Positions 38,386 to 50,295 of a DNA stretch of 64,000 nucleotides are shown here, piece after piece (position 1 is the first letter of the stretch; each line of letters begins with the position of its first letter). A model generated the notes under the pieces. The model ran no database searches. It saw only the letters and a list, made by a program, of their open reading frames with translations, and was not told the origin of the DNA. The stretch comes from Sisyra terminalis (Eukaryota > Arthropoda > Insecta > Neuroptera > Sisyridae). The stretch is taken from positions 372,001 through 436,000 of the forward strand of contig OY292274.1 in NCBI GenBank assembly GCA_958496175.1, given 5' to 3'. The position numbers were made by a program, and so were the translations under genes.

Positions 38386-39787
38386 TCTATTATTATAAAG
38401 AGAAAATATTTGATTGTTTGTTTGCTTTGAATAGGCTCCGAAATTACTTGACCGATTTGAAAAATTCTTTCACTGTTAGGAAGCTACACTATTTCCGGTG
38501 AACATAGGCTAAATTAATTTTTCCAAAAACTTTGGGATTCACACTAAAACTCCAATAATGTGTGAAAAAATTACCAATAAACTTTCTTACATCGCGTGCG
38601 CTGGTGATTTAACTAAAGATCGGAACAACCGAATTTAATGAAACTTTATATTAAGATACAACACAATTACCCACACAAGTTAAGCTACTTATCATTCCTT
38701 AAAAATAATAAGGGAATGTATCCCCTACGTAAAAACTGAGGAATGAAAAAAAAAATTTTACTTTAGATAGGCGAGTTATATATCATTGAAAAGGTATTTA
38801 ATAGTTAAAAAATGATCTGTATTAATATTTTTAGTTGAACTATTGAATAGCACAGTAATTTAATTTAAAGTACAAAAATTGCCTTTTTGAAATATAAATG
38901 TTTTTATAGATAATAATCTGACAGTAAACTTTTTTTTTTACAAAGTTGATGTAAATAGATCCTTAGGGTTACTCAGTAAGGAAATATTAACGAAAAAAAT
39001 GTAATAGTAATACTAATAATAATAACAATAGTAATAAAGCTTAAAATAAAAACGTTTTTAAAACCGTGCATATATAAAATGGTGTATTTATATACTCCTC
39101 TGACTGAGGAAATTTTAATATTCGGTGTATTCCTTATAGGAAGTAGACATGTGATAAAATTTTTTTTTTGAAAATTTCAACCCTAACAAAGAAGGGCGGA
39201 TTCAGGATTTTTTTCTTGGGGGGGGGGGCACAATATCTTTTATTTGCAAGTGCGTGAAAGAGATCACGAAAATATTTCACAATTCCAGCCAGAAATCATC
39301 ATAATGATAAATAATAAATAATTATAACATCATAATGATAAAAGAAATTTAAAATCCTCTTCCAGAGCAAAAGGCATACGCCAAATCGTGTATGGTGAAC
39401 TCTGGACTATCCAATATGGTTTAATTATATAGTTGAAATTCAGATATTTCAATAATAAGTTTAAAGATACATAATGGTTGTTCATGATTATGGAAGAACT
39501 GGGTTTCGTGCAATTGTTCAAATTTCAATTTCGCGGTTGTGTTGTACAGTGCAATAGTGTAATAGTTTTTGGAAAAAGGTTCATTCGGGAATCGAAAAAG
39601 GGAGATGGGGTTATTTTGATGCGAATATTTTGATAACTTTCGAATTTTTTTAGTCATAATTAAGACCGAATTTATTGAACTTGGCGATATTTTTTATTTG
39701 ATTTATGATGTAGTATGATTATATTTTTCGTAAAAGAATAAGAAAAATAAAATACGTTACACAGACGAAGTCGCGGGGATCAGCTAG
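38386..39787 (+). mobile_element. Helitron-like element D copy 2
   Basis: Both ends are present: A then TCTATTATTATAAAGAG at 38386, and GGGGATCAGCTAG then T at 39787. The TC start, the CTAG end and an A/T insertion site match Helitron rules. The 5' region contains GATTGTTTGTTTG and GGCTCCGAAATTACTTGACC, seen in many insect repeats. The interior is shorter than in copies 1 and 3, because a foreign segment (39190-39356) replaces the duplicated middle. No Rep/helicase coding is present. Confidence 0.6.
39190..39356. mobile_element. Foreign fragment inside Helitron-like copy 2
   Basis: Begins AGGGCGGATTCAGGATTTTT and includes a run of 11 G before CACAATAT. It resembles the 'GGGGCGGATCCAGG' ends found on several arthropod DNA transposons. 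Neither other copy of D has it at this point, so it replaced or entered the middle of this copy. The right boundary is approximate. Confidence 0.4.
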
Positions 39788-39788
39788 T

Positions 39789-42700
39789 TCTTTATAAAAA
39801 CGAAAATAAGAAATATTGCTAATACCCAATACAAGTATGTTTACGTAAAAACGCATACACTTTTAGAAATTGGAATTCATTGAAACAAAAGGAAAATAGA
39901 ACCTTAAATAAGAGCATAAGCTGTGATTTGCTGTTGGTGGTAACGCCCTCTTAATGTTTTCTGATTGGTTCTTCCACTCGAATTAATTACTCGTATGTTA
40001 ACGATATATCAATTGATCAAATCAAAACCACAGTATTTATTTCAAACTTTAGTTACCATAAACCTATCATATCATTTATTGAAAATGCAATTTCGGAATC
40101 GGGAAAAATTTATAATATATAGCGAATAAAATGTGAAAAAACTTTAAAATTTGGTATTAATTTTGTCATAACTAAATCCAATCAATCATGAAGTTTACAT
40201 TTTTGAAGGTTTCACTTCTATCGCGTGTGAACTGCACACATGTTCTAAAAATCAATTCAAATCTTCAATTTTTTGTTTTCCTTAAATTTGGCTGTAACAA
40301 TGTGTATCTAAAAGACATTACTAGAGTGTTTTTTATGTTTTCTTATACCTGGAAGATATAAATTTATCAATGGAATTTCCTTTACTGTTATTTATTCATA
40401 CCTTAAACGGTCATAAAGAGAACCAGAATCTGCTTCAACTTTCACTATATATCGTGTCTAGACATACGAAATAGTTTTTGCAGAAATTTTAACTCAAAAT
40501 ATGCTCAAAAATTATAAAAATCTTAATTGTAGTTACAACAACCAATCAAATTGGAATTTATTTCTAGAAAAACCAAAATAACTTAACAATATTCTGCGAA
40601 CAGTAGCTTTCCTTTTTTCATTATAAAAATATTGATTTTACTATCGGACATAGATCAATAACAACAAGGAAAAACATTGATTCATTATCAAAACATAAAT
40701 AAATTTTGTAATCATTAAAAAAAAATGTGACGGAAGTGGATATGATATAATCCAAACAAAAGCCTGGTTATTCGAAAAAAAAAATTCTTTTTTCAAATAT
40801 CTAAGTAATGAGGTACGGAAATACTTTTTATGCAAATCTAAATAAACGTTTTGGGTTTTATGAATCGCTAGGTTCTTGGAAAAGATATTTTAAAATACTA
40901 TTTGGGTTTCAGTAATCTGTAAATAATATAAATATTGTGTAAAAATATTATGAATAAGTGAACAGGGGTAGTTAGGAGATTTAAAGATTTTTGGCGTGCT
41001 TTAGTGATTCAAGGATTAAATAGAAATTTCCAACCATCAAGCATTGTTGGCACTTTTTTATCGTTTAAAAAACGACATCTGATTTTTTAGTAAATTTTAG
41101 TATTTTGTTTACAAAATAGTAGTATTTTGTTAAAATACTTATTTTTTAGTAAACTGGAGTCTGAAGAAAACATTATTTTTCTGGAGTCTCCGTACTAAAA
41201 CTGGAGAGTTGGTAACCTTAAAGAGTATCTATGTTAAATTTTCAAAAATTCAACAATCAAAACAAATGAACATCCTTAAATCTCGCAATACCATTGGCCA
41301 ATTGCCTCTTGCACTGAAGCGTGTGTGCTGTCGTAAGATATTAGTGTATAGATACATAATTTATTCTTAATTAGTTTATTTCATTTGATTAAAAGCGAAA
41401 AAGGGTTCCAAGTGATAATTTAAATAGTGTTCAATTAACCAAGATAACAATACTTTTATTCAAGTAAGTGAAATGTTATTAAATTCTAAAAATCAAAGAT
41501 CTTTGTCTCATCAGTATTGGTTTTGATTCTTTGATTCTTTATATTTTGCATTTCGCTATAACTATGAATCATTAAACATTAATGAAAGATTTATCATGTG
41601 TACATCCCTAGAAACTTTATGTGTATAAGCTTTATGTTTTACTTTCTACTATAACATATTAGATTTGGAAATAACTGTCCAAGTAAACAATGTACTTAAA
41701 TACGAAAAAAAAATATTTTTGGACGTATCTTCACACCAATCTATCTTTTTCATTAACTTTTCATAGAAGTGGAATTTCGGCTAAACGTTATTTTAGGATT
41801 TTATCTACCTATGGTATTTTACATCCCGTGAATTCACGGGCTTATTCTTTATTGTGTATTTATATATTTACCTATACTAACAATGAATGAAATTTTATAA
41901 AATAAAAATACAGTGCACGAATATTCACGTCACTTTAACAAAAACGTGAAGGAACGTCGTTGTGATAATTTTATCATCGGCATTATCATTTTATCGATCT
42001 TGTCTAAGCACATGGTAACAAGATTATGAATTATCAATTAAAGTGCAAGAATCTATTACGTTTACAATGATTTTTAAAACAATGACATTACAAAAAAAAT
42101 GAGTAACCACTTGTATTAATCTTTAGTTCCAAAAAATATGATTCGTTATATTCTTGTTATGTAATTATATCAAACATGCATCAAATTTATACAATTTTTC
42201 AACTCTTTTCATTTTTTTTAACAAAACATTATTTGTGTTATTTCATTAAAAGTTTTTTAACTTTAAGAATACCTGAAATTGATGAAGAATGGCTGAAATG
42301 TGAAAATATTTGGAAATGATAAAGATCATTAAATTCTTTTGTCAAAATTATTGAGAAATTCTACACAATTCCTGAGAAATATTATCTTTCCGTGTAAATT
42401 CGATTTCTAACAGCCATAAACTGTTGATGTTGACATAAGCTTTCCGTGATAAAATAAAAATTTAAATGTCCACTAGTTTATGAATCGTACCCCTTTCTCA
42501 TACTTCCGCACTGTAAAAGTCTTGAAATATAACCAAAGAACAAATGTTACCTTTTTCAGCTGTGTGCTTTTGTGGATACAAAACTAATATCCTTTACCCA
42601 CATAAAAATTAGTGATGAATAATTACAAAAATAATACATATATTTTATTTATTAATAACCATCCACCACCTATTTTGTTCTTGCGTGGGAAATCTTGCCA

Positions 42701-43033
42701 TATTAATTACTTTCGTAATTGAGGTAGCGAAGATCTATCTACAAAATAATAGCGTCAGTTCTTTAAACATTAATATCAACATTCAACAGTTTTTCTTTTT
42801 TCTCTAAAGGAATATATACTAAGAAGTAATTATGATATAAAAAATGTATCAAAAATATTTCCTTTTGTTTACTTGACTTTAGTGCAGCAAAGGATCATAA
42901 ATTATACCTTAAAGCTTTTCTACATGAAATTTCAAGTTTGGAGTTCTTTTAGTGTCGCAAGAAAGATGAGTGTTAACAATAATAAGTGATTACAGAAATT
43001 ATGATTTTTTGTAATCTTGTATATATACATATA
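39789..43033. other. No gene; repeat E copy 2 inside
   Basis: AT-rich intervals without coding signal, apart from repeat E at 41230-41488. Confidence 0.4.
41230..41488. repeat. Dispersed repeat E, copy 2
   Basis: Same orientation and extent as 21727-21998, with roughly 80-85% identity by eye. The CCATTGGCCAATTGCC segment and the TTCAAGTAAGTG end are preserved. Confidence 0.6.
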
Positions 43034-45515
43034 CTAGCTGATCCTCGCGCCTTCGTCTGCGTAACGTAGGTGTTAAGTATATTTTCTTTTTAAATTTGCT
43101 ATTTGTAGTGGTATATGAAAATTATTATTTTTCTTACTTCTTTTACGAAAAACATAATCATACTTAAAAACACTATTTTGTCAACTTTAAAAAGACACAT
43201 TTAATAAACTGTTACTTAGAATTAAATAGTTGTATATAATGATCAATTAATTTTCAAAAAATATTTATAAATATCTAAAAAAGAGTATGGTCTACTCCGT
43301 ATACCTACAGTAGTTATACCTACCGTGAGCCAATTAATCCGTTAATCAATCACCATCTATACATAAATAAAAACTATCGTTAAGTTCAATAAAGTCAGTC
43401 ATAATTATAACTTAAAACAGTCAAAAGTTATCAAAACACTCGCCTAGATATTTAGAATATTAGTAGAAATCCCATTTCATTGTCTCAACTCTCGAATAAA
43501 CCTTTTCCTCAAAACTTTTACACTACTAAAATGTACAAAACTACGGCGAAATTAAAATTTGTTCAAATGAACGAAACCCAGTTCTTCCATCAAGTATAAC
43601 CATTGTATATCTATGCACTTATTAAAATATCTGAATTTCAACTATATAATTAAACCATTTTCTTTCAGTTCACCGAATTTCTCGCTATTCGATATTCGCT
43701 CATTAATGTATTTATTTGTGATTACGTATATCAGATTTTCAGGTTTACAATATGTGAAAGCCAAAAAACGTAATGCTCACTTATGAACTTAATTTTTTTT
43801 GGATATATATATTAGAGTTTAAATATTAAAGCATGTTCTACGTTTTTGTTTCTAATAATAAACCAAAATTGTTTTATTTTAAGCGATAAAACGTTTCGTC
43901 TATAACGAACATACTTTGATAATTAAATTTTAAATTTCGATTGTTTATTAGACGTTATGCCGTACAAACTTTGCCACCATTTTTCGCTCTTTGAGAGGAG
44001 GAATTATCAAAAAACCCTTTCTTATTACATATCTGCATCGTATAAGAAAAACACTTTCCAAATTTCATCGATACAAATATGCATTTATATTTGAAAATAC
44101 AATGTAAAACGAAAAAAATGATGACCTTTATTTTGATTATCATGACTAAAAAGCAATTCGATATCGCACATTTTGACGTTGTACATGCAAAATTATTGGA
44201 AATAGATAGAAAGCGTGGAAGGAATTTCGAATATTTTATTTATAATAATAATAATATTTTTAATAATAATAATTGATTTTCAAATTTTTCTAAATACCGA
44301 AGAAAAGTTGGTTTGAAAGATTTTAATTTTTGATTGATAATGAAATATATGACAAAAAATTGATCCCTAAATATTAAATAATTGCTCCAGGTCACAAGCA
44401 TTGATTCATAAAAATTAGATTTTAAAAAAGTTTGATTGTTGAAAAACAAACAAAAATTAAAAAGTGCCTCTTTTGTATTTGGTATAACTACCTACTACCT
44501 AAACTTTCATACTAATTAAGTGAAAAGACGTTATTTAAAATGCTGTAGTAAAAACGATATAACAAAAACAGAAACTTATTATTAATTAATTATTTATTTA
44601 TTAATTACATCTATTAAATTCAAAATTTCGATTGTTGATTAACTCTAAATTTTCTCATACAAACTTAATCACCCCCTTTTACTCTTTAAGGGTAGTAATT
44701 TTCAAATATAAATTCTTATCAGATGTCTACTTCTTATAAGGAATACATCGAATATTAAATTTTCATCAGTCAGAGGGGATAAATAAATACAGGATTTTAT
44801 GTATGCACGGTTTTAAAAACTATTACTATTATTATTATTGCTACTACTACTATTACTTTTTTTCGTTAATATTTCCTTATTGAGTAACTCGAAGGGTCTA
44901 TTTACGTAAGCCATTACGCTATTAACATCAACTATGTGTTTTATATATATAAAGGTTTATATTTCAAAGAGGTAATTTTTTAAAATTTAAGTTGAATATA
45001 CTGTGCTTTTTATCAGTTCAACTAAAAATATTTTTACATATTATTTTCTAACTTTAAATTAGTCTGCTGAGATTCATATCAGAAGCAGAACTGGAACTGA
45101 AATTAAACTGGGGCGCAATAGTCCTTTTAGGACGCAGCGCAGAGGAACTCGCAGGAGAGACCCTCAGATCATAGGAAAAAGAACTTTAAATTACTTTTCC
45201 AATGATATATAACTCACCTGTCTAGTGTAAACATTTCTGTTTTCATTCCTAGCGAATACCTTTCCTTATTATTTTTTTGGAATGATAAGTAGCCTATAGT
45301 CTGTGGGAAATTGTGTTGTATCTTAATACCAAATTTCATTAAATTCAGTTGTTCCGTTTTTAAGTTAAATTGGGACACACAGACAGACAGACAGACAAAA
45401 ATTTTAAAAATGTTAAATTTGGAATAAGAGCCTCATGAAACAAATATTTACCCTAAATTTGGGTTCAAAATCGATATGTACAGACAGACGTAAGAATTTT
45501 ATGTATTAGTATAGA
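43034..45515 (-). mobile_element. Helitron-like element D copy 3 (longest)
   Basis: On the minus strand it starts A-TCTATACTAATACATAAAA (45515) and ends GAGGATCAGCTAG-T (43034), 2482 bp in all. It includes a GTCTGTCTGTCTGT tract (about 45380-45400) near the 5' end, and both internal duplicated blocks seen in copy 1 (43910-44066 and 44620-44770). It is the only full-length member here. No Rep/helicase domain is encoded. Small open frames inside (43955-44449) are shadows of the repeat. Confidence 0.6.
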
Positions 45516-45516
45516 T

Positions 45517-47438
45517 AACTACTTTACAGCGAAGCTAAATTGAAGATGAATTCTGATATCCTAAAATCTCAGCAATTTAAAGTCCCGAAAATGAACTTTG
45601 TAAAACAATTTACTTTTCTGTTATAAATTCAAATCATGGTACAATTTACCTATTTATTGTTTATCAATATATAAAGAAATGTGGCCATTTTATGCACTTA
45701 AAGTAAACTGTAAACAAAAATTTGAACAAAAGCTCTCAAACAAATGTATTTTTGAAGTACAACTCAGATTCGTTTTTCGATTGCATATTGCAGTTACGAA
45801 GCGATCCAATACCAGAGTCTAGATGTTTGATCCATGCATTTCTATATTCCCTGCACATTGTGGTACCAATAGGTTTTATACAAATCACTTTTTGGCAACG
45901 TTTCGTTCTATGTTTTGTTTTTAATTCAATTTGGAACTTTGCTGTTAATTAAATTTTGGCGTCATCTAATTTATCCAAATAGTGCCCAAATGTTGCCTAA
46001 TAGTGGATTTTATAAAAGCTACTTGTACCACAATATAGATCGGAAACATGGACCCTCAGGAAACAAGAAAAGAGTATTATAAAAATTGTACTGAAAAAAT
46101 GTTTTAGTGATTGCTTTTAGAGTTTAAGTTCCAAGTTTCTAATCATCATATTTTTGTTACTATTGAAACTTGTGCATAGTTTTATACGAATATCACGGTG
46201 TTTCTGAAACCAGTTTTTTAAAATTTTATCCCTGTTTTATTTCCTATAAAAATATATAAATAAATACATGGTATTGAAAGAAAAATGTTGAATTTAGCTA
46301 AAAATAATTTTAGCTAAAATATTTTTTATCAAGAGATAACAACAAGCTAAAAGATAAGAATAATAACACACAAAAAGCTTAGAAAGATAGTAACAATGAC
46401 ACACATGTTAGTTAAAATACAAAACATCAAGTAAAAGTGAATAGAAGAACTAAAATGGAGAATATTTTATTTTTAAATTGCCAATAGATAGATCAATACT
46501 TACTTGTTTTTTTAAACAATTGACATTTTTTACCGAATTTAAGGTTCCAAATTTTATTAAAGTGATCCATATCGGCTTGTTCTACGCTGATTTTTCCATG
46601 TGCCTTAGGGGGCCCCACAATCGGCATTCACATTATTGTATTTGTGTAAATATATTTTATATACTTATGAGTCAATCCATTCAAATTCTGTAAGTCACAC
46701 ATCCGTTTACTAAGGCGTTGTACAAAAATATTTTAACCAGAGTAGATGTAGAATAAAAGTTTGGTAACTACGAGAACATCAAATGTTATTCTTATACGTG
46801 AAAATGATACATTTTATTATAATGCAATAATATTACACAAGCTTTAATTATAAAACAAACAAAAATAAAAAGGGTTTTTATTGTAGAAATTTAAATAAAA
46901 TACATTTATTTTATTTATTTAATTAAAAAAAACATATTTTGATGAAGCAAAAGAAAATTTATACAGCTGATAGCATTTTTAAAAGAGATTATCTACTTAT
47001 CAAGTAAAAGTGAAGAAAATATTTTTTTATAAGATAATTAAACTACACAGGTATAATTATATAAGAACAAGTCACACGTTTACAAGAATATATTACTATT
47101 GAGAAATATAAAATATCTCAAATTCAAATGTTAATTTGACCTTTTCTTTTTTATTCATATGACCCCAACTAAAATTGATAAATTTATGAAAGTATTTTAT
47201 TCTTACTTTGAGAAGACAATAATATTCAAAAGATCTAATTTTTGTCATAGTAAATATTAATTTTGTTATGGAAAATTTTACCATCATTGAAGGAAATCTT
47301 CAATCTGCAATTTATATTCAGGCAAGAGTATTCCATTTATCTATAGCACCGTTATAGAATTGTCAGCACAATTAACGAAATAATAGAAAACATTAAATAC
47401 TACCCCTCGACTCTTTTATGATTTTCTTATGACTGTCC
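45517..47438. other. No intact gene
   Basis: Contains a diverged relative of the 35.6-kb palindrome arm (about 45700-45790) and a small LINE fossil (46024-46110). The plus-strand frames 45722-45952 and 46478-46693 carry no recognised domain. Confidence 0.35.
46024..46110 (+). pseudogene. Tiny LINE RT fossil
   Basis: One frame encodes YRSETWTLRKQEKSIIKI, matching the 'YG.ETWTL.K' motif in the thumb-distal part of RTE/CR1-type LINE reverse transcriptases. It is about 29 codons long and bounded by unrelated sequence. Confidence 0.4.
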
Positions 47439-48090
47439 AGAACCAAATTCAAGGAACACCAAGTGATTTTTAAGGTAGTGCATTGGGTCCTATTTTATTC
47501 AAAAATAGAATATGAGAATTCACTAACCACGAAGTCATATTGGTTAGTAACGTGGATTCGCACGTAAACGCATGGATGGTGGACGGTGGATTTGTTTAAT
47601 ATAGGATTTAAATGGAAGATTAAACTAGATAAAACTAAAGATATTAAAATATTAAAATCAACTTCATTCTCAAGAATCAAATTCAAGGAAAACATCTCCA
47701 ACTACCAATCCAAGTGGTTTTTAATATAGTGCACTGGGCTCTATTTTCTTAAAATAGAGAATGAGAATTCACTGACCATGAATTCATGATGACTAGTAAC
47801 GTGGATTCGCACGTGGACGCAAGGATGAACGGTGGATTCATTTAATAAAGAAATCAAACTGAAGATTTAACTAGACAAGACTAGGCCAAGCTATTCTAAT
47901 CAATTTCAACCATTCTGAGAAGAGGTAAGCATCCAAAAAATTATACCTGATCAGCTTAAGAATTCCAGAATTGAATTCGGAATAGTTCTAAGGGTTACTT
48001 TTCGATGAAAAGCTCACTTAATGGATCTAGATTGCAAAGTAGAAAGTACAAGTAGGGTAAAGATTGAAACATCTGTATTGACTTATATAC
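47439..48090 (+). pseudogene. LINE reverse transcriptase fragment with tandem duplication
   Basis: 47475-47500 encodes GSALGPILF, the RT motif following the fingers/palm junction. 47605-47650 encodes WKIKLDKTKD, like the 'W.IKLN.DKT' segment after the YADD motif. 48000-48030 encodes GLLFDEKLT followed by a stop and Trp, like 'YLG..LD.KLTW'. The YADD catalytic motif itself is not recognisable. The first part (47439-47672) is repeated at 47673-47895 with an offset of about 234-251 bp, each copy having its own SALG block. The palm-to-thumb order fits a Jockey- or CR1-group LINE. Many stops show that it is dead. Confidence 0.55.
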
Positions 48091-48289
48091 AAAAGTTAAA
48101 CTCATCTTTCTAAAACAAAATTCTACTATACAAAGCTTCAATTAATTTTTTTTTCTCCTGCCGTTATTTGATTTCAAATTTTCTCCATGCTTTGCCTTTA
48201 TGTCTTTATATTCTTAACGGTTTTCATTATTTCTAATACTTTATTATTTGTAAAATCTTTGGTTTGGGCTATGAATAATATTGATACAA

Positions 48290-48447
48290 GTTTACTGGTA
48301 GCCGAGTGGTCTACGTGACCGCTCCAAAACCAGTAGGTAGTGGGTTCGATCCCCGTATTGTGCCAAAAATTATTGTAATTATTAATTATTATATAATCTA
48401 GAAGTCGCTCATGACCATGCTGTTTTTGCGACTATTAAATAAATAAA
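48290..48447 (+). mobile_element. tRNA-derived SINE with 13-bp target duplication
   Basis: 158 bp with a tRNA-like head: box A-like TAGCCGAGTGGTC (48300-48312) and box B-like GGTTCGATCCC (48343-48353), the internal RNA polymerase III promoter. After an AT-rich stretch comes a small inverted pair AAGTCGC/GCGACT and an A-rich AATAAATAAAA tail. Perfect duplications AATATTGATACAA flank it (48277-48289 and 48448-48460), so the insertion is recent relative to its neighbours. The box A region resembles Leu/Ser-type tRNAs. A LINE partner cannot be named. Confidence 0.85.
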
Positions 48448-48460
48448 AATATTGATACAA

Positions 48461-50295
48461 AGTGTTGTATAGAGGACACATGTTTACATTTTTCTTACCT
48501 CGAAATTGAATCGGAAATCTTATTTTTCTATTAAACTGAATCCTGATGTTAATGGAATGATAATTGCAGTAAATAATTAGAATGGGAGAATAGAAATCTT
48601 ATAGTAGGTGAATTACTTAAATTATATCAGAGATTTTGCATTTGTAGTTTAAATTTTATCATTTTATCCTGTAATTAATTAAGAATTAAGACTTTTCTTC
48701 TTTGTTGTATAAAATTGGAATAAAATGTACCAAAACATATAAAATTTATTATTACAGAGTAATTGATAAATTAGTGTTGCAAAATATTAAATTAACTATC
48801 AATTTAAGAGTATACAAAAGGCTAACAATATAAGTATTGAAATTTTAAATCTGTTTTCGAACAAAGACCCCCATCAGAGAGTTACAGATTTATTTTGTTT
48901 GAGATATTTAAAACCCTCATCGTTTTGTTTAAGTTCATTTACGAAGAAAATAGTTCCGAAACATTAGTAAATTTTGAAATGTCGGTTTGATGCTTTATAA
49001 TCTCCTAGGTACGAATTTACCGTACTATGTCGAAGATCTTCAAAGAAAATAAATTGATTCTTAGAAAAACACATCAGCAATATTAGGACAGGCACCCAAA
49101 TCTCACGAAATATTTATTTGAAGAAGAGACCTTATCGTCTTCAATAATAAACGATGAGAAAAAATTTTTTGCTAAGTTAATTAATAATCGCAAATAAATA
49201 AATTAGTTATATATTTTTAATTAATTGTTATTAAATGTAAGTGACTATTTTCTCACACACCACAATCATTTAGCAAATAAATATTCGAAACGAATTACTC
49301 TATCGACGAAAAGGATATGCCTAAATCAATTTACATTTTATATTACGTATTGCAAATTGTTCAAATAAACATCGTGTCAAAAATAATACGTTTTTTTTTA
49401 GATTTTACATTTTTAATAATTTACATAATTTACTTCCTACAGCATCATAATAATATTTGACAGTTACGGGGGATTTAAAATAGGAAATGTAAATTTCGTT
49501 TTTTTGTTATACATTAGTTCAATAAACTTTCAAACAATAATAAATTACATGTTTAAACAAAATGAAAAAAAAACATTTTTACGATAAAACTTTATTTTTA
49601 TTATCAATAAAATTAAATTATTTTAATCCTTTAAATTTATAATGAATTAAAATCATAATTCGCATTGATTTTTGTAGGAAAACTATCCGACTTTCAGTAC
49701 TTTCGATAAACAGTAGGTACAAATATCCAAATTGTCCATGTTATTATAAAAATTGTGTTAATTATTTAATTTCACCACTGCCAATATTATGAATTCCCTT
49801 AGTATTTGATACTTACATCTATAAAGTCGACTTTCAAATAAAGTGTTTAGTTTTCACCCAAGCAAACGGATATTTCTCGTATAAGATTTTGTTTTCCCGA
49901 ATTGTATCCCTCTCTTTCGTTATTTGAAGAGGTCATACTTTTTAAGGAAATAAGCTGAATATGCTGATAACTAAAATTAAAATCCAAGAAAGCAATAAAT
50001 ATATATACTTGGAAAAAATTATAAAATTGTTATCATTTAAAATTTGCATTGCATAAGGCAAGAAACTTGTAATTTTAAATTTTATACTATTTTTTTTATT
50101 TACAAATTTTGTTTTTGCACCATATGCCTCTTGGCAATAATTGCAATATGTCACACTTACATCATTCGTGGGTTAGTTGTGTCCAATGACACAATTAATA
50201 TTAAAAATAATAGTAAAACATCAGTAATAATATTCTAAATATAATTATAGTATAAATAGTATTCTTAAATATAATAACACTAACAAATAATATCA
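48461..50295. other. No gene seen
   Basis: AT-rich, no recognised repeats. Frames at 49942-50238 are open on both strands but lack motifs. Jockey 3' untranslated sequence probably occupies the last 50-100 bases. Confidence 0.4.

Noticed and set aside
43955..44449. Three overlapping 60-70 codon frames
   Set aside because: All lie within Helitron-like copy 3 and are not conserved in copy 1.
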